64,000 nt of DNA, taken from assembly GCA_016278485.1 (NCBI GenBank), contig JADQBT010000010.1:62001-126000 (forward strand), in the 5' to 3' direction. Both the position numbers and the translations under genes were made by a program. Positions 8,636 through 20,931 of this stretch are shown here, one piece after another. The notes below the pieces were generated by a model. The model worked only from the letters and a program-made list of their open reading frames with translations. It ran no database searches and was not told the origin of the DNA. This stretch comes from Halanaerobiales bacterium (lineage in GTDB: Bacteria; Bacillota; Halanaerobiia; Halanaerobiales; Halanaerobiaceae). Within the stretch, counting starts at the first letter, position 1; every line of letters begins with the position of its first letter.

Positions 8636-9586
8636 CTACACCTCCAATTCTTGAATAATAATTCGACTCATATTTAAAGTGATTTCTTTTCTGCTTTCTA
8701 GAAAAACGGATTTACTCTCAGAGATACTCAGGGCAGCAGCAGCCCCTTGTCGATTTGCTTCCAGAAAATCACATCCATATCTTTCAATATAATCAAAAAA
8801 ACCAGCATTATAGGCGTCGCTTGCCCCCAACCAATTCCGAATACAGTAATCTTCTGGTGTTAATTTGTAAACAGAACCATTTTCAGCAAAAAGTAGACGA
8901 TCACAGTGAAATGGAATAATAACATTTCTAGCACCATGTTCCTGTAACCTTTTACCTGCCTCTATAAATTCTGACTGAGTTTTAATCTCTTTATCCAAAA
9001 TTGTTTTATGATGTTTAAAATATGGTACCACAAATCTTGGTTCAGTCTCTAGGGCTAGGTTTAAAGCTTCTCCACTTGCCTGCAAATAAACCTCTTTTCC
9101 CATTTCGTGACATATGTTGGTAAGCTTTTTATATATGCTGAAATCTACACCCTCCGGAATAGATCCAGCAATCATAATCAATTTACTACTTGTAATACCA
9201 CGCTTAAATCGTTTAATCAGTTGATTTACATCATAATCATCTACGGAGTAAGTATAGTCATTATACTGTGTGTATGTAAAAGGGTCTTTACCAATTATTT
9301 TAACATTATTTCTTATTTCATTATCTGTATTAATATAATTAGTTGTTAAGTCAAGATTTTGTACCATTTTTTCAAAATATAGACCCTGTTTTCCACCAAC
9401 AAAGCCAATATTCTGCACATCAGTATAACCCAGATTTTTTAAGTTGATGGCAGCAATAAGACCCTTTCCACCCGGATAGACTCTTACATCCTCATCTGTA
9501 TAAATATATTGGTTTTTCATCACCTGATTACTATCAACAAAATATTCTCTGTCAATTGATGGATTCAGTGTAACCGTTGTTATCAT
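8636..9586 (-). CDS. Degenerate PfkB-family sugar kinase-like protein
   Basis: About 316 residues with the ribokinase/PfkB fold most like 1-phosphofructokinase/tagatose-6-phosphate kinase: ITTVTLNPSIDREY at the N-terminus, a PGGKG motif near residue 40 and AGSIPEGV near 143. The C-terminal signature is GASD instead of GAGD; the catalytic Asp is kept but the anion-hole Gly is Ser. The Asn after PGGKG, the KPN segment and the usual nucleotide-site glycine loop are also changed. The ATG at 9586 is preferred over GTG at 9595 because GAGGTGA is then 5 nt upstream. It heads an operon with a CBS protein and an antiporter, an odd setting for a glycolytic kinase, so a sensor role is possible. Confidence 0.75.
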   Translation of the reverse strand: MITTVTLNPSIDREYFVDSNQVMKNQYIYTDEDVRVYPGGKGLIAAINLKNLGYTDVQNIGFVGGKQGLYFEKMVQNLDLTTNYINTDNEIRNNVKIIGKDPFTYTQYNDYTYSVDDYDVNQLIKRFKRGITSSKLIMIAGSIPEGVDFSIYKKLTNICHEMGKEVYLQASGEALNLALETEPRFVVPYFKHHKTILDKEIKTQSEFIEAGKRLQEHGARNVIIPFHCDRLLFAENGSVYKLTPEDYCIRNWLGASDAYNAGFFDYIERYGCDFLEANRQGAAAALSISESKSVFLESRKEITLNMSRIIIQELEV

Positions 9587-9606
9587 TAACTTCACCTCTA
9601 TTAATT

Positions 9607-9633
9607 ATTATACGCCCCCAGTTATGTGATCAA
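9607..9633 (-). promoter_or_regulatory. Possible vegetative promoter of the PfkB-CBS-antiporter operon
   Basis: TATAAT (9607-9612) is preceded by TTGATC (9628-9633) with a 15-nt spacer, shorter than ideal. It lies about 20 bp upstream of the chosen start. The -10 is good and the -35 is uncertain. Confidence 0.4.
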
Positions 9634-9655
9634 TGTTTATACTTCTTTATTAATT

Positions 9656-10390
9656 TTAATTTTCCTGCTTAGATAAATATTTTATTGGATCAAGCTCTTG
9701 TTCATTACTACTTAAATTAAAATATAAAACTGGTCGATCAGTAATCCCAGTTTGCCCTGTTCTGCCAATTTCCTGACCTTTTGCCACCTCTTCACCAGCC
9801 GAAACATTAATCTTAGCCAAATGACCATAGACAGTCTTCATACCATCAGCATGCTTTAATTCTACAACTAGTCCTAGATAAGGCTGTTCAGAGACATTTT
9901 TAACTACCCCAGAAGCTGCAGCCATAACGAGCTGGTCATATTCTGTGGCATAATAAACACCATTTTGAAATCTCCAGTCAGCAAAAACAGGATGATAATA
10001 CCAGCCAGGCTGTCTCATAATTTCTGCCTGTACAGGTTTCAATAATTCCAAATTACTCTTGGTGCTTCTAGAAAAACTTTCCACAGGCTCGCTTTGTTCT
10101 TGCACACTCTGTTCTTCTGTTCGTTGTTCTTCTAATTGTTGTTTTTCATTTCTTTGCCGCTCTTGTTCTTCCATGCGGGTAGTTTCCTGTCTACCTGGAG
10201 CAAAATTACCCGCCGGAAGATCATCAATCTCCAAATTGAACTCATCTTCATTTAATCTCTCTATACTTGCATTGCTTAATTCCTGTTGAGGTTGTTCTGC
10301 CTCATTGCCAACATCATAATAAGCCAGCACTACACCTGCTATTATTAAAATTGTTGCAAATCCGATCAATAAGTTTTTTCTGTCAGTCAT
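9656..10390 (-). CDS. spoIIQ: SpoIIQ-like M23 (LytM) protein, degenerate active site
   Basis: A 244-residue protein with a membrane segment at residues 7-25, a Gln/Glu-rich charged linker to about residue 105 and a C-terminal LytM domain (about 130-235). In active M23 peptidases the second metal motif is HxH; here the equivalent strand reads VLYFNL, so these ligands are lost, while VYGH is kept. Bacillus SpoIIQ is likewise degenerate and forms the forespore half of the SpoIIQ-SpoIIIAH channel around the engulfed spore. Position right after spoIID supports the call. A sigma-F-like promoter lies in the 42-bp gap upstream. Confidence 0.82.
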   Translation of the reverse strand: MTDRKNLLIGFATILIIAGVVLAYYDVGNEAEQPQQELSNASIERLNEDEFNLEIDDLPAGNFAPGRQETTRMEEQERQRNEKQQLEEQRTEEQSVQEQSEPVESFSRSTKSNLELLKPVQAEIMRQPGWYYHPVFADWRFQNGVYYATEYDQLVMAAASGVVKNVSEQPYLGLVVELKHADGMKTVYGHLAKINVSAGEEVAKGQEIGRTGQTGITDRPVLYFNLSSNEQELDPIKYLSKQEN

Positions 10391-10409
10391 TTTTATGCAC
10401 CTCCGGGAC

Positions 10410-10438
10410 TAGTATTCCCGAAGCTAATAACATTATTC
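10410..10438 (-). promoter_or_regulatory. Candidate sigma-F promoter of spoIIQ
   Basis: On the minus strand GGGAATACTA (10410-10419) fits the forespore -10 pattern GGnnAnAHTR at every defined position. GAATA (10434-10438) stands 14 nt upstream as the -35. The ribosome site GGAGGTG is at 10398-10404, so transcription would begin at or beside it. spoIIQ is known to be sigma-F dependent in Bacillus subtilis. Confidence 0.5.
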
Positions 10439-11371
10439 AAATTTTTTTGTAACAGTTCCAGGATAATAATGATTAATAATCTCCTGGTAATCTGCACCTG
10501 CGTTGGCCAGACCTTCAGCCCCCTCTTGACTTAGACCAACACCATGGCCATAACCATAAATTTCAAGTAATACCCTACCATTACTTTCTGTAATAGAAAG
10601 TTTAGTTGAGGGTAAATTTAACTTTTCGCGTAAATGACTACCCGAATAAAGCTTCTGGCCGATTTTAATTTTTTTTATTCTACCTGAAGGGCTTTTTTCT
10701 ACAACTTCAAATAATGGCTCAGTTATTGTATCAACTGCAAATATCTTAGCAAGCTCATCAATTGAAAAAATACGCTCTTTTTGATAATGTTTCCCTGAAC
10801 TATCATATGGGCTATTAACGCTTTTTAAATAAGGAAAATCCTTACCCCATACTTCTTCTGCTGCTGCAGTTTTGCCACCAGCATTACTATGATAAACAGT
10901 TTCTGCCAGCTTATCATTATAATAAACTACCTGGCCTGCTGTACTTTCAACTGCTTCCCTAACCCGATTCCAGTAATAAAAAAATGCTAAATAACCCCAG
11001 CGATCACGCATTTCCTCCATAGATAACCAGGCCTGATCTTGGGTATGATCAGTTGAAATATCATATTCACTTGTTCTACCATTTTTAGCTAAAATTTGTT
11101 GTAAAGTATAAGTGCGTGCTATAACAGCTTGCGACTTTAATGCCTCCATCTGAAAAGCAGCCGGCATCTCAGCCGCAACTACACCAATGAGATACTTTTC
11201 CAGTTCCATGGGTGCAATTTTCTTTTTTCTATGCAAGTATACATTAAGTAAAAAAGGATCGTCTTCTCTTTTTTCTTGCCTGAAAAACAAATTACCGCTG
11301 ACTATAACCAGCGGTAAAATAATGATAATCATAAACAACGCTATGATTAGATATGTAGTTTTAGTAAACAA
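10433..11371 (-). CDS. spoIID: Stage II sporulation protein D (peptidoglycan lytic transglycosylase)
   Basis: A 312-residue protein with an N-terminal membrane anchor (residues 6-30) and a SpoIID domain. The conserved block GVVAAEMPAAFQMEALKSQA holds the catalytic Glu at residue 68. YHSNAGGKT and GYGHGVGLSQEGA follow later. SpoIID cuts glycan strands at the septum with SpoIIP and SpoIIM to drive engulfment; spoIIM and spoIIP are not in this window. The start is TTG with GGGAGTGG close upstream. A small hairpin lies before it at about 11391-11418. It is between murA and spoIIQ, as in Bacillus. Confidence 0.95.
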   Translation of the reverse strand: MFTKTTYLIIALFMIIIILPLVIVSGNLFFRQEKREDDPFLLNVYLHRKKKIAPMELEKYLIGVVAAEMPAAFQMEALKSQAVIARTYTLQQILAKNGRTSEYDISTDHTQDQAWLSMEEMRDRWGYLAFFYYWNRVREAVESTAGQVVYYNDKLAETVYHSNAGGKTAAAEEVWGKDFPYLKSVNSPYDSSGKHYQKERIFSIDELAKIFAVDTITEPLFEVVEKSPSGRIKKIKIGQKLYSGSHLREKLNLPSTKLSITESNGRVLLEIYGYGHGVGLSQEGAEGLANAGADYQEIINHYYPGTVTKKFE

Positions 11372-11435
11372 ACTACCACTCCCTGCTACTGGTCTTATTT
11401 ATTCTTATGACCAGAAGCAGCCAACTAGAACAATT

Positions 11436-12686
11436 TTAGTCACTTATTTTTTCTATATCTGCACCAAGTGACCTCAATTTTTTATCAATTTCCTCATAGC
11501 CTCGTTCAATATGGTAAATATCTCTTACTTCTGTAAAACCTTCTGCAACTAAACCTGCCAGGATTAGAGCAGCACCAGCTCTCAAATCAGTAGCTGTTAC
11601 CTCTGCACCAGTTAAACGACTAGGTTTTAATAAAGCGCTATGTCCGTCTATTTTGATATTTGCACCCATTCTTTTCAATTCATCAACATGCATAAATCGA
11701 TTTTCCCAGACAGTTTCAATAATCAAACTTGTTCCATCAGCTTGAGTTAATAACACCATCGTCGGTGACTGCATATCGGTAGGGAAACCCGGATAAGGCA
11801 AAGTTTTAATATCAACCGCCTTCGGAATTTTACTCCCTTTGATTCTGATACCTGTAATGTCTTCTTCCAGTTCAATCCCCATCTCGTGCAATTTAGCAAT
11901 TAATGGTTTAACGTGTTCAGATAGCACATTTCTTACAAAAATTTCTCCTTCAGTCAACGCACCAGCAATCATAAAGGTACCTGCTTCAATTCGATCAGGA
12001 ATAATACGATGTTCAACACCTGAAAGTTTATCCACACCTTCAATCTTGATAACATCAGTACCGACACCTTTAATCTGTGCACCTAAGACTGTCAAAAAGT
12101 TTGCTAGATCAACAATTTCCGGTTCCCGTGCAGCATTCTCAATAATTGTCTTTCCGTCAGCCATTGTAGCTGCTAACATAATGTTAATAGTAGCACCAAC
12201 ACTAGGATAATCAAGATAAATTTGACTACCTGTTAGCTTATCAGCAGTTACTTCGACAACACCATGGTCAAGTCGTACTTCAGCACCCATTGCTTTAAAC
12301 CCTTTGAGATGTAAATCAATTGGTCTATTACCTATATTACATCCTCCTGGAAGGGTAGTTCGAGCCCGGCCCCATTTACTGAGCATAACACCCAGAATAT
12401 AATATGAAGCACGTAATTTACGGGCAAGCTCATGATCTGCTTCAGGGGTAGTTAATGAAGATGGATCAATATGAATAGTACTACCTTCCTGTTGAACTTT
12501 TGCTCCCATTTTTTCTATAATTGCACTCAAGTTTTTTACATCTCTTAATTGCGGTATATCAAGTAGTGTGCTTGGTGAATCCGCCAGCAGTGAAGCTGCA
12601 ATAATTGGCAAAGCAGCATTTTTTGCCCCACTGATAGTCACCTCACCGTTAAGTGGTTTACCACCGTTAATGATAAATTTTCCCAC
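11436..12686 (-). CDS. murA: UDP-N-acetylglucosamine 1-carboxyvinyltransferase
   Basis: A 416-residue enzyme of the EPSP-synthase fold that transfers enolpyruvate from PEP to UDP-GlcNAc, the first committed step of peptidoglycan synthesis. The N-terminal GGKPLNGEVTISGAKNAALP motif and the PGGCNIGNRPIDLH loop with reactive Cys116 are both present, so it should be fosfomycin sensitive in principle. The GTG start has AAGGGG about 9 nt upstream. It precedes spoIID and follows the atp operon and yueI, the same neighbourhood as murAA in Bacillus subtilis. Confidence 0.96.
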   Translation of the reverse strand: MGKFIINGGKPLNGEVTISGAKNAALPIIAASLLADSPSTLLDIPQLRDVKNLSAIIEKMGAKVQQEGSTIHIDPSSLTTPEADHELARKLRASYYILGVMLSKWGRARTTLPGGCNIGNRPIDLHLKGFKAMGAEVRLDHGVVEVTADKLTGSQIYLDYPSVGATINIMLAATMADGKTIIENAAREPEIVDLANFLTVLGAQIKGVGTDVIKIEGVDKLSGVEHRIIPDRIEAGTFMIAGALTEGEIFVRNVLSEHVKPLIAKLHEMGIELEEDITGIRIKGSKIPKAVDIKTLPYPGFPTDMQSPTMVLLTQADGTSLIIETVWENRFMHVDELKRMGANIKIDGHSALLKPSRLTGAEVTATDLRAGAALILAGLVAEGFTEVRDIYHIERGYEEIDKKLRSLGADIEKISD

Positions 12687-12808
12687 CTCTAAAAGCCCCT
12701 TTCTATTCTTTGCCTTTAAAGGAATTACCTCTATAGTATATTCTCTAATAGTTATATTCGTGATAAGCTAATTAATATCCTGCAATGCTAAAGTACCAGT
12801 TCACATTT

Positions 12809-13369
12809 TTAACCGTCCTGACAGGAAATACAATCTACACCAGCAAGTCTATCGAGCAAACTAATTTTTTTGTAATTAATTTTCTCCTCCGGTGCATTTG
12901 CTAAAAGATCGTTCCAACAATCTTTACAGAGATAAGCTCCAACATTCTTTATTATCTTATCAGATAAACCCTGTTTTTGCAACCGTTCTTGTCGGTCCAT
13001 AATTTTCCTATCTCTAGCAGCTACTGCCTTTTTGCTGACTATCGCTAGTGCTACTTCACCTTTAAAATCGGGAGAATTTTTTTTGCGGAAACTAAGACCT
13101 TGCTCCTGCGCCATTTCTAGATAAGGTTTTACTTCTTCAGTTGATAAACTACCATGAATTACTAAAAAATCCGCTTCAGGTTCGGCTAAAATTTCTTTTA
13201 TTTGTGGATAAATTGCTTCACTTCTAATCTGATCAAAAGTAAGGTAAGCCAAAATTCGTTCTTTATACTCACCTAGAAATCTATCTTTTTCTCCCTTTTT
13301 AATTTCTTTTGGCCCAAAAGCCCCTTCCATCACTTTCTTTTCCAACTTGCTTTTTTCTTGCTTTTCCAA
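12809..13369 (-). CDS. yueI: YueI-family protein (DUF1694)
   Basis: A 186-residue soluble protein. The block EGAFGPKEIKKGEKDRFLGE near residues 15-34, followed by a RILAYLT-type strand, is the hallmark of YueI of Bacillus subtilis, whose function is unknown. Unlike that protein it ends in two Cys pairs (CKDC near 148 and CISC near 181) that may bind metal. The start is TTG with GAGGTGA 6 nt upstream. It lies after the atp operon terminator and before murA with a 122-bp gap, so it is probably its own unit or co-transcribed with murA. Confidence 0.75.
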   Translation of the reverse strand: MEKQEKSKLEKKVMEGAFGPKEIKKGEKDRFLGEYKERILAYLTFDQIRSEAIYPQIKEILAEPEADFLVIHGSLSTEEVKPYLEMAQEQGLSFRKKNSPDFKGEVALAIVSKKAVAARDRKIMDRQERLQKQGLSDKIIKNVGAYLCKDCWNDLLANAPEEKINYKKISLLDRLAGVDCISCQDG

Positions 13370-13410
13370 ACTAACTCACCTCTTTCAGATTAGCAGATTC
13401 TAAAGAAAAA

Positions 13411-13437
13411 AGGAAGCCCTAACTAACTGAGCTTCCT
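13411..13437 (-). terminator. Terminator of the atp operon
   Basis: On the minus strand AGGAAGC and GCTTCCT form a 7-bp stem followed by TTTTTCTTT. It begins 12 nt past the atpC stop codon. Confidence 0.8.
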
Positions 13438-13448
13438 CGCACTTCTAT

Positions 13449-13871
13449 TTAATAAGATCTATCTTGATTACGGGCAACTTTTATGCGAGAGATAGCTCTT
13501 TTTAATGCTGCTTCCGCTCTCATATAATCAACTCGATCACTTTTTGCCTCTAGTCTTTCTTCTGCCCGTTTTTTTGCCTTTTCGGCCCGACTTAGATCAA
13601 TTTCATGTGGCAGTTCTGCTGTCCTAACAACCACATTAATCTGGTCAGGTTGCACCTCCATGAAACCTTCACTAATGGCAATTTCAAATTCTTCGTCTTT
13701 TTTGATGATTTTTAAATAACCTATCTTCAATGAGGTTACAAGTGGAGCATGATTTGGTAAAATACCAATTAAACCATCAATAGCTGTTGCTTCTAACACA
13801 TTGATATCTTCACTATAAACCTTTTCTTCTGGTGTGACAACATCTAACCTGATTTTCTTTCGAGCAGCCAT
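13449..13871 (-). CDS. atpC: ATP synthase F1 subunit epsilon
   Basis: A 140-residue protein with the N-terminal beta-sandwich ([17 protein letters not shown] and the [19 protein letters not shown] block) and the C-terminal helical hairpin. Epsilon sits on the rotor next to gamma and the c-ring and can lock the enzyme against ATP hydrolysis. It is the last gene of the operon, 3 nt after atpD, and is followed by a strong terminator. Confidence 0.97.
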   Translation of the reverse strand: MAARKKIRLDVVTPEEKVYSEDINVLEATAIDGLIGILPNHAPLVTSLKIGYLKIIKKDEEFEIAISEGFMEVQPDQINVVVRTAELPHEIDLSRAEKAKKRAEERLEAKSDRVDYMRAEAALKRAISRIKVARNQDRSY

Positions 13872-13874
13872 TGG

Positions 13875-16174
<2,300 letters not shown>

Positions 16175-16190
16175 AACTTATCACCTCAGC

Positions 16191-17738
16191 TTAACTCTCT
16201 TCTGCATCATCAAGAATGCTTGTTTTTTCTATTTTAAAGCCTTTTTTAAACTCTTTAATGGCTTCTTTCAGCTTTTCTTCCAGGTCATCATCTAATTTAC
16301 CAGTCTCAACAATTTTTTCGCCTATCTCAGGAAAATTGGCATCCATAAATTCCAGAATTTGTTTTTCAAAGCGACTAATATTATCAACAGGTATATCGTC
16401 CAAAAACCCTTTAACTACTGTATAGATAATTATTACTTGTTCTTCTACTGACATGGGAGAGTATTGCGGTTGTTTGAGAACTTCTACTATTCGTTCCCCA
16501 CGTGCCAACTTATTTTGCGTTGATTGGTCCAGATCAGATCCAAACTGTGAAAATGCCTCTAACTCACGGTACTGAGAAAGATCTAATCGCAAAGTACCAG
16601 CAATAGATTTCATTGCTTTAATCTGAGCATTACCACCAACACGTGATACAGAAATACCTACGTTGATAGCAGGCCGGACACCTGAGAAAAAGAGCTCACT
16701 TTCTAAGTAAATTTGTCCATCTGTAATTGAGATAACATTAGTTGGAATATAGGCTGAAACATCACCAGCCTGTGTCTCAATAATTGGTAGAGCAGTCATT
16801 GAGCCGCCACCTAATTCATCATTAAGTCGAGCCGCTCTTTCTAATAAACGTGAATGAAGATAAAATACGTCACCAGGATAAGCTTCACGACCAGGTGGAC
16901 GTCTTAATAATAAAGACATAGCACGATAAGCTACCGCATGTTTAGATAGATCATCATAAACAATTAATACATCTTTGTTTTCCTCATACATAAAGTGTTC
17001 TCCCATAGCACAGCCGGCGTAAGGAGCAATATATCTAATCGGCGCAGGTTGACTTGCCGTCGCCGAAACTACTATCGTATAATCCATGGCTCCTTCTTCT
17101 TTTAATCTCTCGGTAAGTTGAGCCACTGTTGATGCTTTTTGTCCGATTGCCACATAGATACAGATCACATCATTATCTTTCTGATTTAAAATAGTATCTA
17201 TCCCAATCGCAGTTTTACCAGTCTGTCTATCACCAATAATTAATTCACGTTGTCCCCGGCCAATCGGAGTCATCGCATCAATTCCTTTTAAACCTGTCTG
17301 TAAAGGTACATTAACAGGCTGGCGTTCTACAACACCAGGTGCTTCCGATTCAACTGGACGAAAAATATCAGAACCAATTTCTCCTTTTCCATCTAGTGGT
17401 TGTCCAAGTGGATTAACAACTCTTCCTAATAATTCTTCTCCCACCGGTACCTCAACCACCCGACCGGTTCGTTTTACTTCATCACCCTCTTCAACTTTTG
17501 TTTCATCCCCTAAAAGAACGCAACCAATGTTATCTTCCTCAAGGTTAAGGGCCATTCCATAAACGCCATGGGGAAATTCTAATAATTCTCCAGCCATAGC
17601 ATCTTTTAAACCGTAGACATGAGCTATACCGTCTCCAACATCGAGTACAGTACCTACCCCAACTGTCTCCAGTTTTTTACCATAATTCTCTATTTCTTTT
17701 TTAATTATTGAACTAATTTCTTCAGGTCTAAGTTTCAA
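16191..17738 (-). CDS. atpA: ATP synthase F1 subunit alpha
   Basis: A 515-residue non-catalytic nucleotide-binding subunit with P-loop GDRQTGKT near residue 170 and the conserved [27 protein letters not shown] region near 280-310. It is slightly longer than many homologues because of a charged C-terminal tail. The start is TTG with GGGGTGA upstream. It follows atpH by a single nucleotide. Confidence 0.98.
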   Translation of the reverse strand: MKLRPEEISSIIKKEIENYGKKLETVGVGTVLDVGDGIAHVYGLKDAMAGELLEFPHGVYGMALNLEEDNIGCVLLGDETKVEEGDEVKRTGRVVEVPVGEELLGRVVNPLGQPLDGKGEIGSDIFRPVESEAPGVVERQPVNVPLQTGLKGIDAMTPIGRGQRELIIGDRQTGKTAIGIDTILNQKDNDVICIYVAIGQKASTVAQLTERLKEEGAMDYTIVVSATASQPAPIRYIAPYAGCAMGEHFMYEENKDVLIVYDDLSKHAVAYRAMSLLLRRPPGREAYPGDVFYLHSRLLERAARLNDELGGGSMTALPIIETQAGDVSAYIPTNVISITDGQIYLESELFFSGVRPAINVGISVSRVGGNAQIKAMKSIAGTLRLDLSQYRELEAFSQFGSDLDQSTQNKLARGERIVEVLKQPQYSPMSVEEQVIIIYTVVKGFLDDIPVDNISRFEKQILEFMDANFPEIGEKIVETGKLDDDLEEKLKEAIKEFKKGFKIEKTSILDDAEES

Positions 17739-17739
17739 C

Positions 17740-18300
17740 TTAATTCACCCCTAACTTACTTACTGGAATTGCTTCAATATGTTCTTGTAATTTTGCAAGG
17801 TGATGCCTAATACTACCGTCTATTATGTAATCTCCAACCTTTAGAACAAGGCCGCCAACAATATCAGGATCTACCTCATTATTTGTTCTTATCTTAAAAT
17901 CAAAAATCTCTTTTAATTTATCATTTAATTTAGCATTTGTAGCCTGATCGAGTTCAACTGCGGAAATCACTGTCACATCTAATATACTTTCTGCTGCATC
18001 GACAAGACGATTAAACTCTTTAATAATTGATTCCAAAAAATATATTCTCCGTCTTTCTATTAATAAACAGATGAAATTATATATTTCAGGCATTAACTGA
18101 TCAGCAAAAATCTTTTCCATAATCTTCTTTTTTACTTCTGGCATAATTCTTTGATGAAAAAGTGCTTCTCTGAATTCTTTGTTTTCCTTAGTTAACTGCC
18201 AAAACTCATCTAAAGCTTCTTTGCATTCGAGTAACTTATCTTTCTCTATACCCAGACTAAAAAGGGCATCACTATATTTTCTGGCAACTTCATTTCTCAT
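17740..18300 (-). CDS. atpH: ATP synthase F1 subunit delta
   Basis: A 186-residue protein of the OSCP/delta family: a helical N-terminal domain starting [15 protein letters not shown] and a C-terminal part with the [20 protein letters not shown] signature. It joins the peripheral stalk to the F1 head. Its ATG overlaps the atpF stop by one base, which implies coupled translation. Confidence 0.97.
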   Translation of the reverse strand: MRNEVARKYSDALFSLGIEKDKLLECKEALDEFWQLTKENKEFREALFHQRIMPEVKKKIMEKIFADQLMPEIYNFICLLIERRRIYFLESIIKEFNRLVDAAESILDVTVISAVELDQATNAKLNDKLKEIFDFKIRTNNEVDPDIVGGLVLKVGDYIIDGSIRHHLAKLQEHIEAIPVSKLGVN

Positions 18301-18797
18301 TAGATCTCACCTAACTTACTTTTATCAAGCTCAGAAATAAACTCATTAACAAGCTGCTCATGTTTTTTAACATCAAGCTGTTCTTGGATTAATTTACCAG
18401 CAGCTAATACCGTATATCCAGCAATTTGATCGCGGAGTTGGGTTAAAGCTTCTTTTTTTGCTTGCTCAATCTCCTGCATCTTTTTTTCTTTTAATTTTTC
18501 AGCTTTTTCGTCTGCTTTTTTCAGAATATCTTTTGCTCTTTTGTTTGCTCTATCTTCAGCTTCATCAATTATTTGCTGTGCTTCACTACGGGCTTCTTGT
18601 AATTTTTCTTTATATTCTTCTTTGAGTTTTTCTGCATCTTCACGCTCACTTTTAGCTTGATCAAGATCACCATTGATCTGTTCTGCTCTTTTTTCGAGCA
18701 TCTCTTTAATTGGACCATATAGGTATCTTTTCAGTAAGTAGAGCAAGATAAAAAAGTTAATAACTTCCCATATTAGGGTTGTATTTATATTAACCAA
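18300..18797 (-). CDS. atpF: ATP synthase Fo subunit b
   Basis: A 165-residue protein with one N-terminal membrane helix (about residues 5-25) and a long charged coiled coil (30-150) rich in Lys, Glu and Ala. It forms the peripheral stalk with delta and anchors to subunit a. There is only one b gene, so a homodimer is expected. It is separated from atpE by a 129-bp gap with a GC-rich hairpin, which may lower its expression relative to the c subunits. Confidence 0.97.
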   Translation of the reverse strand: MVNINTTLIWEVINFFILLYLLKRYLYGPIKEMLEKRAEQINGDLDQAKSEREDAEKLKEEYKEKLQEARSEAQQIIDEAEDRANKRAKDILKKADEKAEKLKEKKMQEIEQAKKEALTQLRDQIAGYTVLAAGKLIQEQLDVKKHEQLVNEFISELDKSKLGEI

Positions 18798-18891
18798 TAC
18801 TCACTTCACCTCCTGAGCTGTAATCACATCTATCTAAAAAATTAGCTACTAATCACTAGATTAATCTAAACCAAATTAAATAATTGCATAA

Positions 18892-18915
18892 AAGTCGGGG
18901 GGGAGCCCCCGACTT
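18892..18915 (-). terminator. GC-rich hairpin inside the atp operon, after the second c gene
   Basis: A perfect 10-bp stem (AAGTCGGGGG with CCCCCGACTT) and a 4-nt loop lie 11 nt after the atpE stop and are followed on the minus strand by TTTTATG. It has the form of an intrinsic terminator, but the essential atpFHAGDC genes follow, so it is probably partial or acts as an RNA 3' stabiliser that raises c-subunit yield. Confidence 0.65.
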
Positions 18916-18926
18916 GCTGTATTAAA

Positions 18927-19199
<273 letters not shown>

Positions 19200-19221
19200 T
19201 CATTTAGTAAAAGAAAATAAC

Positions 19222-19629
19222 TTATTTATAGCTTTCTAATTTTTGCTGAATACTATCTTTAAATAAATCTAGTATTGTCCACAAAATTACGGTAAACTTC
19301 ATCATAAAAAGACCTACTGCAGCAGCTAAAAAGTTAAGATCCTGATTTCTCGCTGCTGTAAACAATACAATTAAGTACATAGCATATTCTATAAAATAAC
19401 GATTGCGGATAAACTTTTCCGCTTTCTCTTCATCCATTTTAAGAGCACGACGAATATTATTGTATTTTAATCTTAACAGAAGAGTACTTATCACCAGACC
19501 AAAAACAAACCCCAATAAAACATCCATTGCACCTGTAATTAAGGCTGAAACTATCGGTAATAAAGCAATTAAATAAGTTTTTTTCAATATTTCCTTCTGT
19601 AATTTTATCGGATTATCCATATTTTTCAT
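19222..19629 (-). CDS. atpI: AtpI-like protein (ATP synthase subunit I family) between the two c genes
   Basis: About 135 residues with four hydrophobic segments (about 18-33, 38-53, 80-98, 104-122), fitting the AtpI family (ATP synthase I chain), a chaperone or scaffold for c-ring assembly and possibly a Mg2+/Ca2+ carrier. In most operons atpI precedes atpB; here it stands between two c-subunit genes, 10 nt after the first and 37 nt before the second. The start is uncertain: TTG at 19632, ATG at 19629 and ATG at 19620 are all possible. The placement suggests a part in sorting or assembling the two c proteins. Confidence 0.8.
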   Translation of the reverse strand: MKNMDNPIKLQKEILKKTYLIALLPIVSALITGAMDVLLGFVFGLVISTLLLRLKYNNIRRALKMDEEKAEKFIRNRYFIEYAMYLIVLFTAARNQDLNFLAAAVGLFMMKFTVILWTILDLFKDSIQQKLESYK

Positions 19630-19639
19630 CAATCATCAC

Positions 19640-20591
<952 letters not shown>

Positions 20592-20634
20592 AAAAACGCC
20601 TCCTTCCAATAGGAATCATTTATTATTATTGCTT

Positions 20635-20868
20635 TCAATCATGATTATTATTTCCAATAAACTTTTTTATTAACTGATATATAGAAAAAAATCCGGCTAT
20701 AACACCTAATACCAGCCCAAACACTTTAAAAATAATCTGATTACCTGTCACATTATCTACAAAGTACCCTAGAAAAAAGCCTATACCAACTGATGCAACC
20801 ATCATTAAACCAATCTGTGTTAAAAGAGCAAATGATGATAAAATATTTCTCCAGTCATCTTTTTTCAT
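20635..20868 (-). CDS. atpZ: AtpZ/AtpI-type small membrane protein, first gene of the atp operon
   Basis: A 77-residue protein with two membrane helices (about 10-36 and 44-68) and a GxGxFLGYFVDN turn, matching the AtpZ/AtpI small family (F0F1-ATPase subunit PF09527). Such proteins lead many bacterial atp operons and may move Mg2+ or help assembly. With the AtpI-like gene at 19222-19629 the operon has two genes of this general kind. Confidence 0.85.
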   Translation of the reverse strand: MKKDDWRNILSSFALLTQIGLMMVASVGIGFFLGYFVDNVTGNQIIFKVFGLVLGVIAGFFSIYQLIKKFIGNNNHD

Positions 20869-20888
20869 AAAAACCTAACCTTTTATTT

Positions 20889-20917
20889 ATTTTAATACAA
20901 TTTAGCATATTATTCAA
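20889..20917 (-). promoter_or_regulatory. Possible promoter of the atp operon
   Basis: TTGAAT (20912-20917) and TAAAAT (20889-20894) are spaced by 17 nt on the minus strand in the gap before atpZ. Both are moderate matches to the vegetative consensus. Confidence 0.4.
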
Positions 20918-20931
20918 ATGAATTTGTTCAA

